A stretch of DNA of 64,000 nt, taken from Hirsutella rhossiliensis (taxonomy: Eukaryota > Ascomycota > Sordariomycetes > Hypocreales > Ophiocordycipitaceae). The DNA lies in assembly GCF_020360975.1 (NCBI RefSeq), contig NW_025408668.1, positions 6,696,001 to 6,760,000 on the forward strand, read 5' to 3'. This document shows positions 46,772-58,415 of this stretch, in pieces (position 1 is the stretch's first letter; each line of letters begins with the position of its first letter). The notes below the pieces were generated by a model, which was given only the letters and a program-made list of their open reading frames with translations, did not search any database and was not told the DNA's origin. The position numbers and the translations under genes were made by a program.

Positions 46772-49008
46772 CTATCGATTGTTCATCTTCTTCCCTGCCA
46801 TGTTCAGGCGTTCCTTGCAGTCCTCGCAATACCATTTCGCTGGGCGTCGCACGTTAGCTGAGCCTGCATCTCGTCATGCGGACGAGAGATTGTTGCATGC
46901 TTACTTCTAGATCCCGGAGCGACCTTGAGGCCGACGCACGCAAGATGGAACCACTCGCGCTCACATCCATCGGCGTCGCACGCCACCATTTCGCCGTAGC
47001 TGACGCTATTGCAGTAACAGTACGTTGGCTCGTCCACGTCGATTTCGCCTTCCTCGTCATCTCCCGGTATACTCCCGTTTGCAGCAACGTTGGCTGCATG
47101 GGGTGCCAGTGGTGGAAGCGTCGGGTTGCTCTTTTTCTGGCTCTTCTTGCTCCCGCCGCCGTTATCTGCGTTCCTAGACGACCTGGGCCGGGCCGGCTCC
47201 TGAGCATTCGCCAGAGCAGGCGTCGAGGGCTTACTGGCTCTACCGCTCTTGGTTGTCACTGTCCCGGCGACCTGGGGCTGCGGTGGCAGGGATTCACTCT
47301 TGCGTTCCGGCTCATCAGCCTTCCCCTCCTTACTGGCAGTGCCCGTGGCCGACCCAGAGCTGCCATCGGCCCGATCCCCTTCGTTCTTGGTAGACTCCGG
47401 CTTGGCAGGAGCACTTGATTCCTTGGAGACCCTGTTTTCCACCCCAGGTCGTGGGAAAACACTCGGCACAGTCAAGTCAGGAGTGGCAGGGTCAATCCCG
47501 TTAGGCTTGATGGGGGCTGATGCAGGCGCTTTTACCTTTCCATTGTCTGCATTAGACTGTAGTGAATTTTTCCGAGCTCGTGATGACGCCGGTCGAGGTG
47601 CGTTGCCGGGGACTGGTGATACGCGGACATGGGCCTTGGGCTCGGGCAAAGCATTCATGACGGGAGAGGACGTGAACGGGGGGGATATGCGAGGGGCACC
47701 GTTCCTGTCGCGAAAGGGCTCTGTTAGCAACTCCTGAATGCAAAAAGAGCGCTGTGGGTGGGTTACGCGGGTACGCCGGCCCAGAGCTCGCACATAACAG
47801 AGGACAACTTACTTCTTCTTGGACTGGCCACTGCCCGAAGGGAGGGCCTTTCGCTTCTTTGGTCCATCGGGGACTGGCGTTCCTCTTGGGCTATTCGTCT
47901 TGGCCTTGGGCGCATTGTTGCCGAGGACGCCGCTCATGGCACGTTCCATGGCAGCTCCCCCGTTGGCACCATTTGTAGGTTTTTCGACTTTACGTCTCTT
48001 CTGAGGCGGATTGCCGTTCGTGTTGGATGTTCCGGAAATGCCCAGCCCGACATTGCCGTCGGCGGTCTTGCGGGCCTTGCTGTTGTGAGACTTCTTACTG
48101 CCCTCGCCCTTTTGACGACCATCGTGGTCGTCGGCTTCGGAGTCGTGATGTTGGTTCTTCTGATTTCGCTTGGCCTGGACGGCCTGCTTGCGGGCGTCGC
48201 TCCTGGCAGCCGCCTCATCCGCTAGGGCTTGGGCCGCGGCTGAAATGGCAGCGGCTCCGTCGCGGCGGGCTCGTTCGGTGTGCGATGCTTTGCCGTTAGA
48301 TCGATTCTCGGGATAAGCCCAGTGCGAGGTGCTCCCCCACTTGGCCTCGTCGCTGAATTCGTTTTCAAGGTATGGCCAGACATCCTCGACTCGGGCGAGT
48401 TGTCGCTGGAGGGCCTCGTTGGCCGTGGAAATCACATGGTTCTTTTCCTCGAGAGAAACCAGCATCTCTTGTATTTTGAACGCCGTCTGTCGAAACAACT
48501 GTCGGCGAGGGAGGTTGGAAGGATCGAAGACACCGGCGGCGGTTGCGCGGGTCTCGTCCGTCGACGACGCCGACTGGGCGACCTGGCTCGTGGCAGGGCC
48601 CGCCGAGCTCTTCTGCGCGACCATCGGCGCCGTCCCTGACGCAGTGAGGTTCGGTGTATCATGATTCGTTCGCTGCTCGGGAGGGTGAGCTTTGGCGGCG
48701 GCGGCGACGAGTTTGCAGAGCTGGTCCTCTGGAGCGAAAAGCTTCGCGTCTACTTCTTTCAAGAGGGTAAAGTGTCGGACAAGCTCTTTGGGGAGAGCAG
48801 TGATTGTGTCGGCAAAGTGAGTAATGGCGGGGAAGACGTCGATGGGCTGGTTGCCCGAAGGCCCAGTGTTGGTAGACGAGTCTCTCCCGGCGGCGGCAGA
48901 GCGGGCAGGATTGGCGGAATTTCGCGGCGGGTTCGTGCGCGTCTGTCGAACTGGTTGAGATCTGCGTTGCGCCGGAGCGTCCGAGGACGAAGGCTTGGCC
49001 GACTTCAT
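46772..49008 (-). CDS. ING-family PHD-finger protein (Pho23-like, Rpd3L subunit)
   Basis: Three exons (49008-47813, 47704-46905, 46839-46772) give 687 aa. The ING N-terminal helical domain spans residues ~50-230: IDVFPAITHFADTITALPKELVRHFTLLKEVDAK, then RQLFRQTAFKIQEMLVSLEEKNHVISTANEAL and VWPYLENEF. A long basic, Ser/Pro-rich middle follows. The C-terminal PHD finger (residues 627-673) has YCYCNSVSYGEMVACD, CEREWFHLACVGL and, after the last junction, KWYCEDCKERL, that is, Cys4-His-Cys3 zinc ligands. Such fingers read H3K4me3. The large size fits filamentous-fungal Pho23 rather than the shorter NuA4 subunit Yng2. The first intron's acceptor (CGACAG, ending 47705) was chosen because an earlier TTCAG hits a stop; introns are 108 and 65 bases. 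An alternative is another ING paralogue. Confidence 0.87.
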
Positions 49009-49839
49009 CGCGGGCAGTGGCAGAGGGCGGCGGCGGTCTGTCGGGTGCGGGACGACGAGGGTTGGTCAAGTCGCGGCCGTCGTCTCCAAGATCAGCGGCT
49101 GTGGGTTCAGGAAGATCGGGTTTGCCGAGGACGGGGGAGAACGACTGCGGAAATGATTTAGAAGGGGGGAATATATAACAGAGACAAGACCCGAGATGAG
49201 GAGCGCTCTAGTCCATTGTGACACGGTGTCGACAACCAAGGCGGGCCAAATGGCGCGTGCAAAGGGTGGTGAGGACGGCGGTGACGAAGATCGCCTGCTC
49301 GGGCTTTCTCTCCCAGTTTGACGAATCTAGGTGGTGGTTAGTTATTAACTTACCTGCTTGCCGCGGGAGGCTACCTATGTACCTAGGTACTCAGGTACTG
49401 CAAGGCCTGTCACTGGCCGCAATGGCTTGACTCGGCTCAGGTTCATCCGCCTCCCCGTCAGCCCCTCCCCCCCCAATGGCCAGGCCCACTTGCACTAGCC
49501 ACGATTGCAAAATAGGGGCGCTACGGAAAAACTCGACAGCCGAGCCCTCCAAAACGCCGTTGGGGAAAACTGTGCCCGGTGCCTTATCAGCTGATAAGAG
49601 CGAGGATTTCGTCATCGCCAGGCATTCCAGCGCCAACGCCAGCTTGATGAAGGAAGAGCGGGATCCCATCAGGTGGTCGGTTTTGTCCACGCAAAGGCAC
49701 GGCACCACATAAAGAGCAGTGCCACGATAGAGCTGTAAACCAGCAGCGCTATGCTTTCTCTATTGCTGATGGCCAGGTACAAGTCAAAATCAAACATATC
49801 CTTCTTCCAAAGCAACTGTTGGGTATCCATGCGACGGCT
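49009..49839. other. Intergenic with small candidate frames
   Basis: Upstream region of the ING-like gene and downstream flank of the cis-prenyltransferase. It contains the palindrome TACCTAGGTA at 49380-49389, a 53-codon frame at 49669-49830 (listed separately) and a 105-codon minus-strand frame at 49391-49708 without family features. Confidence 0.5.
49669..49830 (-). CDS. Candidate small membrane protein, 53 aa, unknown
   Basis: The frame starts at an ATG only 10 bases past the stop of the cis-prenyltransferase on the same strand. The N-terminal part is polar (MDTQQLLWKKDMFDFDLYLA). One hydrophobic segment follows (IALLVYSSIVALLFMW, residues 26-41), then a short basic end. It looks like a single-pass membrane peptide. 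I do not recognise it. The spacing makes it more likely to be 3' UTR of the upstream gene than a gene of its own; the Kozak context (C at -3) is weak. Confidence 0.2.
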   Translation of the reverse strand: MDTQQLLWKKDMFDFDLYLAISNRESIALLVYSSIVALLFMWCRAFAWTKPTT

Positions 49840-51066
49840 CTACTCCACCCTTTGTTGTCCCGTGCTCTTCCGCGCCGCATCAGAGTAATCGAATCTCTCC
49901 TTTTGCTTCTGTCTCCACTGCCACTCCAGCATGACCCATATGAAATGCTGGAGATCCAAATCCGGCCAGTAGCACTCGAGGAAGAAAAGGTGCGTATCTT
50001 GGTGGCACTGCCAAAGCATAAAGTCGCTCAGCCGCTCGACGCCGCTAGTCCGAACAAAAAGCTCCAGCGGGGGATCCAAAGCCGTGTACATGTGCTTTTC
50101 GAGTGTCTCGACGGTAATGGTCTCAGGGTTTGGCAGTTTCGATGAGTTGTAGGGGCCCTCCGCCTCCCACGGGCGTTGCTTCGGTGAATCAGGGAACAGC
50201 GTTGTCGACGACGAGTCTCCGCCGTCCCCATCAGCGTCCACGTCCTTGTCGCCCTCTTCCCTCTCAGTCTGAGCAGACGCCTCCGGAGAGTCGTCTCGTA
50301 TGGTAGGCAGCGGCTCTCGTCCTTCGAGTTGGCTAGACAGAATTTTCTGCCGTATGCGGGAGGGAGAGAAGGGGGTATTCTTGGGCGGCGGCGGAGCAAG
50401 GAACTCGGTCACAGTCGATCGAATCGCCGTGGTTATCTCTGCCCTCGACGTGTATGGAAAACAGATGTTCAGGACGGTCCTAGAGTCGCGTCAGTCAAAT
50501 GGCGACGACGCGCCGGCCATGGTTGGCCTACTTGTTGTTGTGCCTCGTCCTAGCAACAGCCTTGTCCACGACTTTCAACACATCGTCACGGATCATCTCG
50601 CGTTGCCCGAGAACGCGCACGCAGGCACCGTAGCGGTCGAGAATGTCTCCGTACGTGGTGAGCTGCTCCAGCTTGACCTTTGCAAGCTGCATAAGTCCCT
50701 CGACCTCGTGTTTCGGGCGGTTGAAGTTTTCGACGCTGAAAGCATAGACTGTGACAACCTTGACGCCGCATCGGTAGCAAATCTCCATTATCTAGACGAC
50801 GCGCATTAGCACCCTGTCCGTGGTGCTCGTGGCCTCGGAGGACAAACCCTGGCAAGCGCTTCAAAGCCGCGGTGGTGGCCTTCGACAGTCTCCATGCGAT
50901 GAGTACGAGCATAGCGTCGGTTGCCGTCCATCTCAAAGGCAACATGCTGAGGTATAGGACCTTGTCGCAGGGCGCCGATGAGCAAGTTGCGCAGCTGGTT
51001 GAGAGCCCATTCTCCCGGCGGAGATTCGACAATTAGCCGGCGCAAAAAGGAGACCGAGTCGGCCAT
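49840..51066 (-). CDS. Cis-prenyltransferase (dehydrodolichyl diphosphate synthase, Rer2-like)
   Basis: Three exons (51066-50848, 50791-50532, 50479-49840) give 372 aa. Introns are 56 and 52 bases. Motifs in order: HVAFEMDGNRRYA with catalytic Asp47, GHHRGFEAL, VVTVYAFSVENFNRP, then NICFPYTSRAEITTA, and near the C-terminus RTSGVERLSDFMLWQ and FFLECYWPDLDLQHF. This is the undecaprenyl/dehydrodolichyl diphosphate synthase fold, which adds isopentenyl units to farnesyl diphosphate to build dolichol for glycosylation at the ER. An acidic insert of about 70 residues (approximately 195-265, rich in Glu, Asp, Pro, Ser) lies between the TSRAE helix and the C-terminal region; it makes the protein longer than yeast Rer2. 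In yeast the enzyme works with Nus1. It is divergent from the glycosidase gene. Confidence 0.93.
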
Positions 51067-52499
51067 GGTGAGCGATGTGACGGGACCGACAGGAGAAGGC
51101 AGAAATGGCAAAGGCGGAAATGAAGGGGGAAAGACGAGGGGGAGAAAGATAAATGTATCGCCGGGCCGAGCGATGTGATATGCTCAAGAGCCGGCTCGCG
51201 TCGCGGAGACTGGTCAATAAAATGGCGAAGCGTCGTCCGACATCGTGGCTTGAGCGAAAGGCCGAGGGAGGCGACGGGGCGATGCTTGACAAGGCCACGA
51301 AAGCCAGTGGCGGAGTTGATGCTGGACAAGGGGGTTTCAGTTGAGATTGGAAGTAGAGGGCGGTACTGCGATACCTGCCGGCTAGACCTGAGGTCCCGTA
51401 GGGGCTGTGGCACAGTCAGCGGACCAGGTCCCTCGGGCGGAGAGGTACTTGGGTGGCTATCGGCTCGGCTGATGGACACGTGAAATTCATCAACGCCAAG
51501 GCCCAAGAGTCGGGCTCAGACTGTGGCTCGCGGCAGCGCACCGCCACGCGTGCCTGGTGGGGGGATTGATTGGGCATGGGCAAGTGTTAAGTGTTGACTG
51601 CCTCTGGCGAGGAATTGCGTCACCTTGGTCCGCGTTCGAGTCGCGTTTTCTGGCTGAGCTGTTGGTTGCCGTCTATCGGGTCAGGAGGCTAGCTCTGTTG
51701 GAACACGCCGCTATGTTGTGCAACGCCTGCTGTGCGTGTAGAGGTAGAGTACAGTAAGCAACAACTCAGCGTCTAATCTGTCTCCATCATCGCGGGGAAA
51801 CATTCCAAACAGGCCGGCCCAGGAACCTGTCCAACCACGGAGCGGCGTGGAAGATGCCGAGCTAGTGTTGCGACCTTGGCTCAGGAACCGGCCAGACGAC
51901 TTGCCTGTATCTGTGACGGCTCGCGGTTCAGATCCATGGCGCTGACCAATTGCTCCGGAGAAGCGCTCCAAGCTCACCTCGAATCTTGCATGTAGCGGTG
52001 AAGGCAAACTAGCAGATAACGATAACGATGGCTCTGGGACAGGGGGCCTATCTCTGCATGAAGCCGTCATGTCTTGATTGGCGGCTCTGTGGTACGCCGT
52101 TCACGCTCGATTGTGTGTGTTGCGGGCAAAGCGCATCTGTGTACTCCGTACGGATAGCTGCTGCTCCGTCCACGGATATCCACTACAAGCGCGCCCCACG
52201 CTGGAGATGGAGGGTGCTGATATGCCGTCAAGGTACCTCGGAAGCAAGCTGCAACCAACACCATCCATCGCCACCGGAGACCTTCCCCTTCTCTTCTCCA
52301 AAGCTCGCCAGAGAAATCAAAAACGTCAAAGCGGGCTACGTTCAGCGACAACAGTGCCTTCAGTTGCCGTCGCTGAGTGCATTGGGGATCCTGACATCTC
52401 AGCTACCTTGTTCCCCCTGTCTCTACCGAGCTCCCGGCTTCCCAAGCTCTTCTTCCGACCTCGCTCGCCCGTCCTTCCAGCTCCCTCCGTATCTGCGCC
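51067..52499. promoter_or_regulatory. Divergent region, cis-prenyltransferase / GH63-like
   Basis: No gene seen in 1.4 kb between two divergent genes. Immediately before the GH63-like start the sequence is pyrimidine-rich (52430-52495), as expected for a fungal leader. Confidence 0.45.
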
Positions 52500-55400
52500 A
52501 TGGTCGTCTTTGATGGACACGAGTTCCTCACCGAGGAGGAGAAGCGCCTCAAAGAGGACCGCGAGCGCACCAAATACTGGAAGAAATGGGGACCATACGT
52601 TGCGGAGCGCCAATGGGCCACTGGTACTCAGTTCCCCTCCCCTCCAGGGGCTCTCAAGGCCAGTTGACTGACTTTCTGCAGTGAGAGAGGACTACAGCTC
52701 TGACGGAGATGCTTGGAGCCGTATGAACACTCCCAGCTCGACTGCTTCAGCCACTGATTGACTGTTGCTCCAGACTTCCCCCACGACCATGCCCGCTCGC
52801 GAGCTTTCAGATGGGGCGAGGACGGAATTGCCGGCGTCTCGGACACTCATGGGCTTCAGAACATTGCATTTGGCTTCTGGAACGAACAAGAGTATGCCGT
52901 GGTCTTGATCTCCCCCCAGCATTACACGACTGACTGGTATCAGCGAGTTCTTGAAAGAGAGGCTCTTTGGCCTGTCCAACCCGCAGGGCAACCACGGTGA
53001 GAGTATCAAGGAGGCGCATTTTCATCTGGATAACACTCCGGTAAGTCAATTCCAAGACATCGCACACGTGGCGCAGAACACAACAGTATGCTGACCAATG
53101 TGGACAGACTGTATGACTTCAACTGCATCCAAATGCACATGATGCCCATTGGCGCTAACCCGCTGCAGCATTCCTACATGAAGCTCCTGTACAAATATCC
53201 GCAGAAGAAATTCCCATACGAACAGCTACTCAAGGAGAACGCCCAGAGGTCCAAAGAGGACAAGGAGTATCAAATCATCGACACGGCGGCTTTCGACGAA
53301 AACCGGTACTGGGACATCTTCATCGAGACCGCTAAGGAGGCGGATGATCCGGACGAGCTTCTTTTCCGAGTCACCGCCTGGAACAGGGGCCCTGACCCAG
53401 CCCCTCTCCACATTGTACCCCACGTTTGGTTTCGGAACACCTGGAGCTGGGGCAGAGAAGCTGCCGACAAGAAGCCTTCCATCGGAGCTCACACCGAAAT
53501 AGCGGCCAAGTCCAAGCATCACAGCCTTGGCGAACGTTTCGTCAACTTCTCACCGTCTCCTGGGGTGGGGTCTAGCGGAGAGGATGTCCTTCCCAAACTC
53601 TTGTTTACGGAAAACGATACCAACTTTGACGTCTTGTACGGCCAGGAGAATAAGCAACCCTATGTCAAAGACGCCTTCCATCGCCACATTGTCGGCGGTG
53701 AGGAAGATGCCATCAACCCGGCCAAGACGGGCACGAAATGCGCCGCGTGGTTTCCTTTCAACGAAGATGGCGGAGTCAATCCGGGAGAGTGCGCCGGTAG
53801 GATCCCTGAGCGCCGCGCTGCGATGGAAATATGTTAATCTGACTGCTGTAGTTGTGCGCTTCCGCTTCTCCAAGAAGGACATTGCCTACCTGGACGAGGA
53901 GGAATTTGACGACTTGATTGAGAGGCGCAGAGAAGAGGCCGACGATTTTTACTACAGAATCAGCCCTCTGCCAATGACAGACGATCTGCGCAACATTCAG
54001 CGGCAAGCGTTTTCAGGAATGATGTGGACGAAGCAGTTTTATCACTTTATCTGGGATCACTGGGCCAACGGCGATCCTTCGATGCTTCCTCCCCCCCCTC
54101 CAGGCCGAAAGGGAGTCCGGAATACGCAATGGAAGCACATGTACTGCGACGACATCCTGTCGATGCCCGACTCGTGGGAGTACCCCTTCTTCGCCGCTTG
54201 GGACAGCGCCTTTCACTGCATCACGCTGGCCATGATTGACCCCGACTTCGCCAAGAAGCAGTTGGATTTGTTTACACGAGAATGGTACTGTCATCCAAAC
54301 GGACAGCTCCCGGCGTGAGTTTCATCGAGCCACATGCCTGCGAGCGTAGACTAACGGAGCTGCGAAACAGATACGAGTGGAACTTCAGTGACGTGAACCC
54401 TCCAGTCCACGCCTGGGCCACGTTCAGGGTTTTCAAGATTGAGAGGAAAATGTACGGTCGCCAGGACCTCGACTTCCTGGAGCGTGTCTTCCAGAAACTG
54501 CTTCTCAACTTCACCTGGTGGGTGAACCGTAAGGACACCGAGGGCAAGAACGTTTTTGAGGGAGGCTTCCTCGGGCTGGACAACATTGGCCTGTTCAATC
54601 GATCCGAGCCGCTGCCGACCGGGGGCGTGTTGGAACAGGCGGACAGCACCGGCTGGATGGCCTTTTTCTGCCTGTCCATGCTCAACATCGCCCTTGAGCT
54701 GGCAAAGCACCGTCGCATATATGAGGACATTGCGTCAAAGTTCTTTGAGCATTTCATCTTCATCAGCGATGCCATGACTTTCCGCGCGGGGGAGAAGAGC
54801 GAACAGTCTCTGTGGAACGAGGAGGATGGCTTCTACTACGACGCCATATCGTGGGGAGGCCCGTGGATTCAGCAGCTGCCTGTGCGATCACTGGTTGGCT
54901 TGATCCCTCTCTATGCGACAACCACGCTCGAGCCTGAGCTCATCAATAGGCTACCCTCGTTTCGCAAGAGAGTTCTGTGGTTCGTTAACAACCGATGCGA
55001 TCTGGCCGAGAGGACAATGGCCAGCATTCGGAAGAGAGGCAAGGGAAACCGAATCCTTCTCTCCATTGTCAGCAAGGACAGACTCGAGAAAATTCTTAAG
55101 CGCATGCTAGACGAGGAAGAGTTCTTCAGCAATCACGGCATTCGATCGCTGTCCAAGTATCATAAGGACCATCCCTTCTCCATGGATGTCAACGGCCAGA
55201 AGTTCACGGTGGGATACGTGCCAGGAGACTCCGACAGTGGCTTGTTCGGCGGCAACAGTAACTGGAGAGGGCCCATCTGGCTGTGTGTCAACTTTCTCCT
55301 GGTTGAGTCGATACAGCGCTTCTTCCTCTTCTACGGTCCTGAATTCCAAGTCGAGTGTCCAACGGGCAGCGGCGACTATATGCATCTGGGCAAGGTTGCG

Positions 55401-56032
55401 GAAGAGATCCAACACCGCCTCCAGCACCTCTTTGTGCGGACCGATGACGGAAGAAGAAGCGTCAACGCCGGTGACGATCGTCTGGACTTTGATGAACACT
55501 GGAAAGACTATCTCTGGTTCCACGAGTTCTTCGACGGGGACTCGGGACGAGGGCTTGGAGCCAGCCACCAATGCGGCTGGACAGGCCTGATTGCCCGCAT
55601 GATCCATGACACAGGGTAAGTCTGATGCAGCCTGGGAGAACACGGCAACGTGCTAACGCGTAATGAAGCGTCAACTGCCGTCTTCCGCAGACCCCGCGCA
55701 CCCCATCGGTCGGTATGGCGCATTACTTTGATGACATGTTTCAACGGAGCATCGACATGGGTACGCCTCGCTCCTCGGGCATGCAACGGGTCAGACGCTC
55801 ATCGACCGCCCGTTCCATTGGCGCCCGCAGCGACTTTGACGCGTCCGTCAACGGCTTCGACGACGACGCTCACTCGACGACAGACTCGGTTCACGCAGAG
55901 GACTCGAGTCGGGCGCGAGAAAAGGCCGAGGCGGATTCGCACCTGCATCAGTACATTTCGGATCAACTCAATCGCTACAAGGACCAGAACGGCGACTTTC
56001 AGCACGAGGACGAGTTTGAGGCGCGGGCTTGA
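52500..56032 (+). CDS. GH63/MGH-like six-hairpin glycosidase, intracellular
   Basis: Eight exons (52500-52623, 52682-52720, 52774-52891, 52944-53040, 53169-53796, 53852-54314, 54371-55615, 55669-56032) give 1025 aa. The second exon is only 39 bases. Introns are 52-58 bases except one of 128. N-terminal region: [59 protein letters not shown]. The catalytic alpha/alpha barrel holds WDSAFHCITLAMIDPDFAK, YEWNFSDVNPPVHAWATFRVF, GFLGLDNIGLFNRS, WNEEDGFYYDAISWG and GPIWLCVNFLL. This matches the GH63 / mannosylglycerate-hydrolase-like family. No signal peptide is seen, so it is not the ER glucosidase I. The substrate is unknown. The last exon adds a disordered Ser/Asp-rich tail of about 100 residues, joined through a less common AAG acceptor at 55668. 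Confidence 0.88.
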
Positions 56033-56713
56033 GCCGGGGGACGGCAAGAGTTGGAAGCACAAAGCGCGACGCTCGAACAATCATGTCGAGGTATATAATA
56101 TACGCTCAAGAGGAACGGACCGCTCGCCATCAAATCGCCTGGAGACGCTAGACGTAAAAAAGTATACATAGATCCTCTGAACGATACATTTTAGATTTGG
56201 TGGAACCTCTGTCTCGCGTCTTCCTTTCTAGTGAGCAATGAGGTCCGTGAGCGAGGAGGAAAGTATCTTGGTTAGATGGTCCACCGTAGCTCTACGATTG
56301 CTCGTCTGCATCATGTAGCTTGCGTCGTTAGTGCTTAAGTGGAAAGCCAGGTGGCCAAGCGGTTGGCCTAGGTCAAGTCACGGCGCAAGCCGACAGGGGT
56401 GGCATGTCAGGTAACGGCCTCTATTCTTCACACAAGCCTCGACTCCTTTTACACTGCTGGATGATGGGCACTCGGGCCCTGTACATAGATGCTGCCCTGG
56501 GTCATTGCATTACCATGAAGGGTTCTCCGCCTCGCCTCGCCCCTCCTTTTGCTTTCACCCTAGGGCCCAGTGACCTGGACGGCGTCCTCGAGCCCAAGTC
56601 GTCCATGGGCAGCACACTTGGTAGGAGAGAGGGAGGGGTGGGGACGGGGATAAAAAAAAGGCAGGGGGGACGGCGAGACTGGTCGACAGACATGCTGATG
56701 GTTTTTGTGTAAT
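56033..56713. other. Intergenic between convergent genes
   Basis: 3' flanks of the GH63-like and OSCP genes. A segment near 56346-56400 superficially resembles a tRNA 5' half but lacks a B box. Confidence 0.55.
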
Positions 56714-57869
56714 TTACAGGCTGTCGGACAGGAGCTTGTTCATCTTTGTGAGGCGCGACGAGACGCTAAGGTCAATGGTTCGATCGCCAATCTCGACAAC
56801 GAGGCCGCCGACAATGTCCGAGTTGACCTGTGGCAGACAAGTCAGCGAGGGGGTGAGATGCGAGGGCGATTCGTGGAGCAAGCTTGCCCGACGGCTTCTT
56901 CCTTCCAGGGGCTTTCTTACCGTGTTGGTGACCTTGAGCTTCTTGCCCTGGCCGACGTAGGCGGACTTGGTGACGGCATTCTCCAGCCGCGAAAGAGTCC
57001 TGTTATCGAGAGGCTGTGGCCACAGACAAGATTATCAGTAGCCGCCCACGTCCACGTCCCACGACAGCCGGGCTGAGCCGCTCGCTCTCCTTTGGTCTGG
57101 GTTTAGGGGCAAGGGGGAAAACACACCTGAGCGCTCGTGACCGTCATCTCGACCTCGCCGCGGGCAGCCGACATGAGCTCGCCAAACTTGCCGCAGACGC
57201 CCTGGAGGAGGCCGAGGCGGTTGTTCTCGGCCAGCGTGTCGAGGAAGTTCTTCACCGTCTCGTTGGCGCCGCCGGCCAGCTTGGTCAGCTCGCCAACAAT
57301 GATCGACTTGTCCTTGGCTGTCAGCGTGGGCGTCGACAGGATCTGCACCAGCTTGGCGTCCTTTTCCACCACGTTGCCCAGGTTGGCCATGGCGCGGGCC
57401 GTCGGGTCGAGCGTCGACGACTTGGAGGCGGCCGTGTACTAGAAGAAGGAATCGGGGCCATAGGTCAGCGCACTGCCACATGTCGTCGTCGTCGTCGTCG
57501 TCGTCTTTCTCTTGCTCCTCTTTGCCCTCCATGGCAGCTCGACGCGTACAGCCTCATTGTCCACGATCACGAGCTAATTCCTCGTCAATCGACTCCAACC
57601 CCTCCTCCCCCAAAAAGAAAAGGCAGGCCCAGAAAAAGCAAGCTGTCTCTCTCGTCTCCTCCAACACACCAGGAAATGACAGCTCGACGAGGTAGGCGTA
57701 CCAAGGCAGTGGCATAGGTGCCATCGACGCCAAAGACGGCGACGGGGGGCTGGCCTTCGTTGCCCGAGGCGGCGGCCGCGGCAAAGGTCCGCGAGGGCGC
57801 CGCCCGGAAGACTGCGGTACGCGCAGGCGCAGCGGCCCGGACGGTGCGGAGGGCTTGTCGGGAGAGCAT
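56714..57869 (-). CDS. ATP5: ATP synthase subunit 5 / OSCP, mitochondrial
   Basis: Four exons (57869-57702, 57438-57127, 57013-56921, 56827-56714) give 228 aa. The N-terminus (MLSRQALRTVRAAAPART...RTFAAAAA) is an Arg/Ala-rich mitochondrial presequence. Then VAVFGVDGTYATAL|YTAASKSSTLDPTARAMANL, ILSTPTLTAKDKSIIVGEL, LAENNRLGLLQGVCGKF and the C-terminal VNSDIVGGLVVEIGDRTIDLSVSSRL. These define OSCP, which joins F1 to the peripheral stalk. The introns are unusually long for this window (263, 113 and 93 bases). The first carries a (GTC)8 repeat on the plus strand. An upstream Met at 57890 would add seven residues; the later Met gives the standard presequence. Confidence 0.95.
57482..57505. repeat. 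(GTC)8 trinucleotide repeat inside OSCP intron 1
   Basis: Eight perfect GTC units on the plus strand, within the 263-base first intron of the OSCP gene. Confidence 0.95.
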
Positions 57870-58415
57870 GGCGGTCGCTGGAGGAGGCAATTGGGGGGAT
57901 GGGGGAAATGGGCGTTTGATGGCGGTGCTTGGTCGGGTCTCGTGGTAGAGCGAACGTCGGTAATTTTGGAAGTTGATGCCTTGGCTGCTTGTGAGGCATC
58001 AACTTGCATTACATAATACGGTTACTTCGAACTTGGTACTTCAACCACTGTACGTCTGCAGTGCGTCCTTCGGCAGTAAGTGCAATGAGCGGTTGCTCAT
58101 TTCTCGAGTTTACATGTCTAAAGAAACCGATGGAGTGTCAATTCGGGAGAATAATTGCTCAGGTTCAATGTGGCAGAGCGCAGACCATGAGACATCATGG
58201 ATGTTCCAATTTCGTGTTGTCAAACCGATCAACAACTTACAATGCGCTTTCGTCACCAAAGCCAGCAGGATGGAGGAAAAGTGGCATCGTGCTCTGCCCA
58301 GTTTCCACAGCTCTATAAACGATGAATAACGTGCAAATGCGACCCCTTGGTGCAAGATCCCAACGCCAAAGCTCCTATTAACCGTACAAAGCCCAAGTCC
58401 GGTCAATGCCTCCAT
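57870..58415. other. Upstream of OSCP, downstream of MOB1
   Basis: OSCP promoter and MOB1 3' flank. No gene is seen. Confidence 0.55.

Noticed and set aside
49391..49708. 105-codon minus-strand frame
   Set aside because: No family recognised; Gly/Glu-rich end; no spliceable link to the cis-prenyltransferase.
56346..56410. tRNA-like segment (GGTGGCCAAGCGGTTGG)
   Set aside because: It has an A-box-like start but no GGTTCGA-type B box and no cloverleaf pairing.
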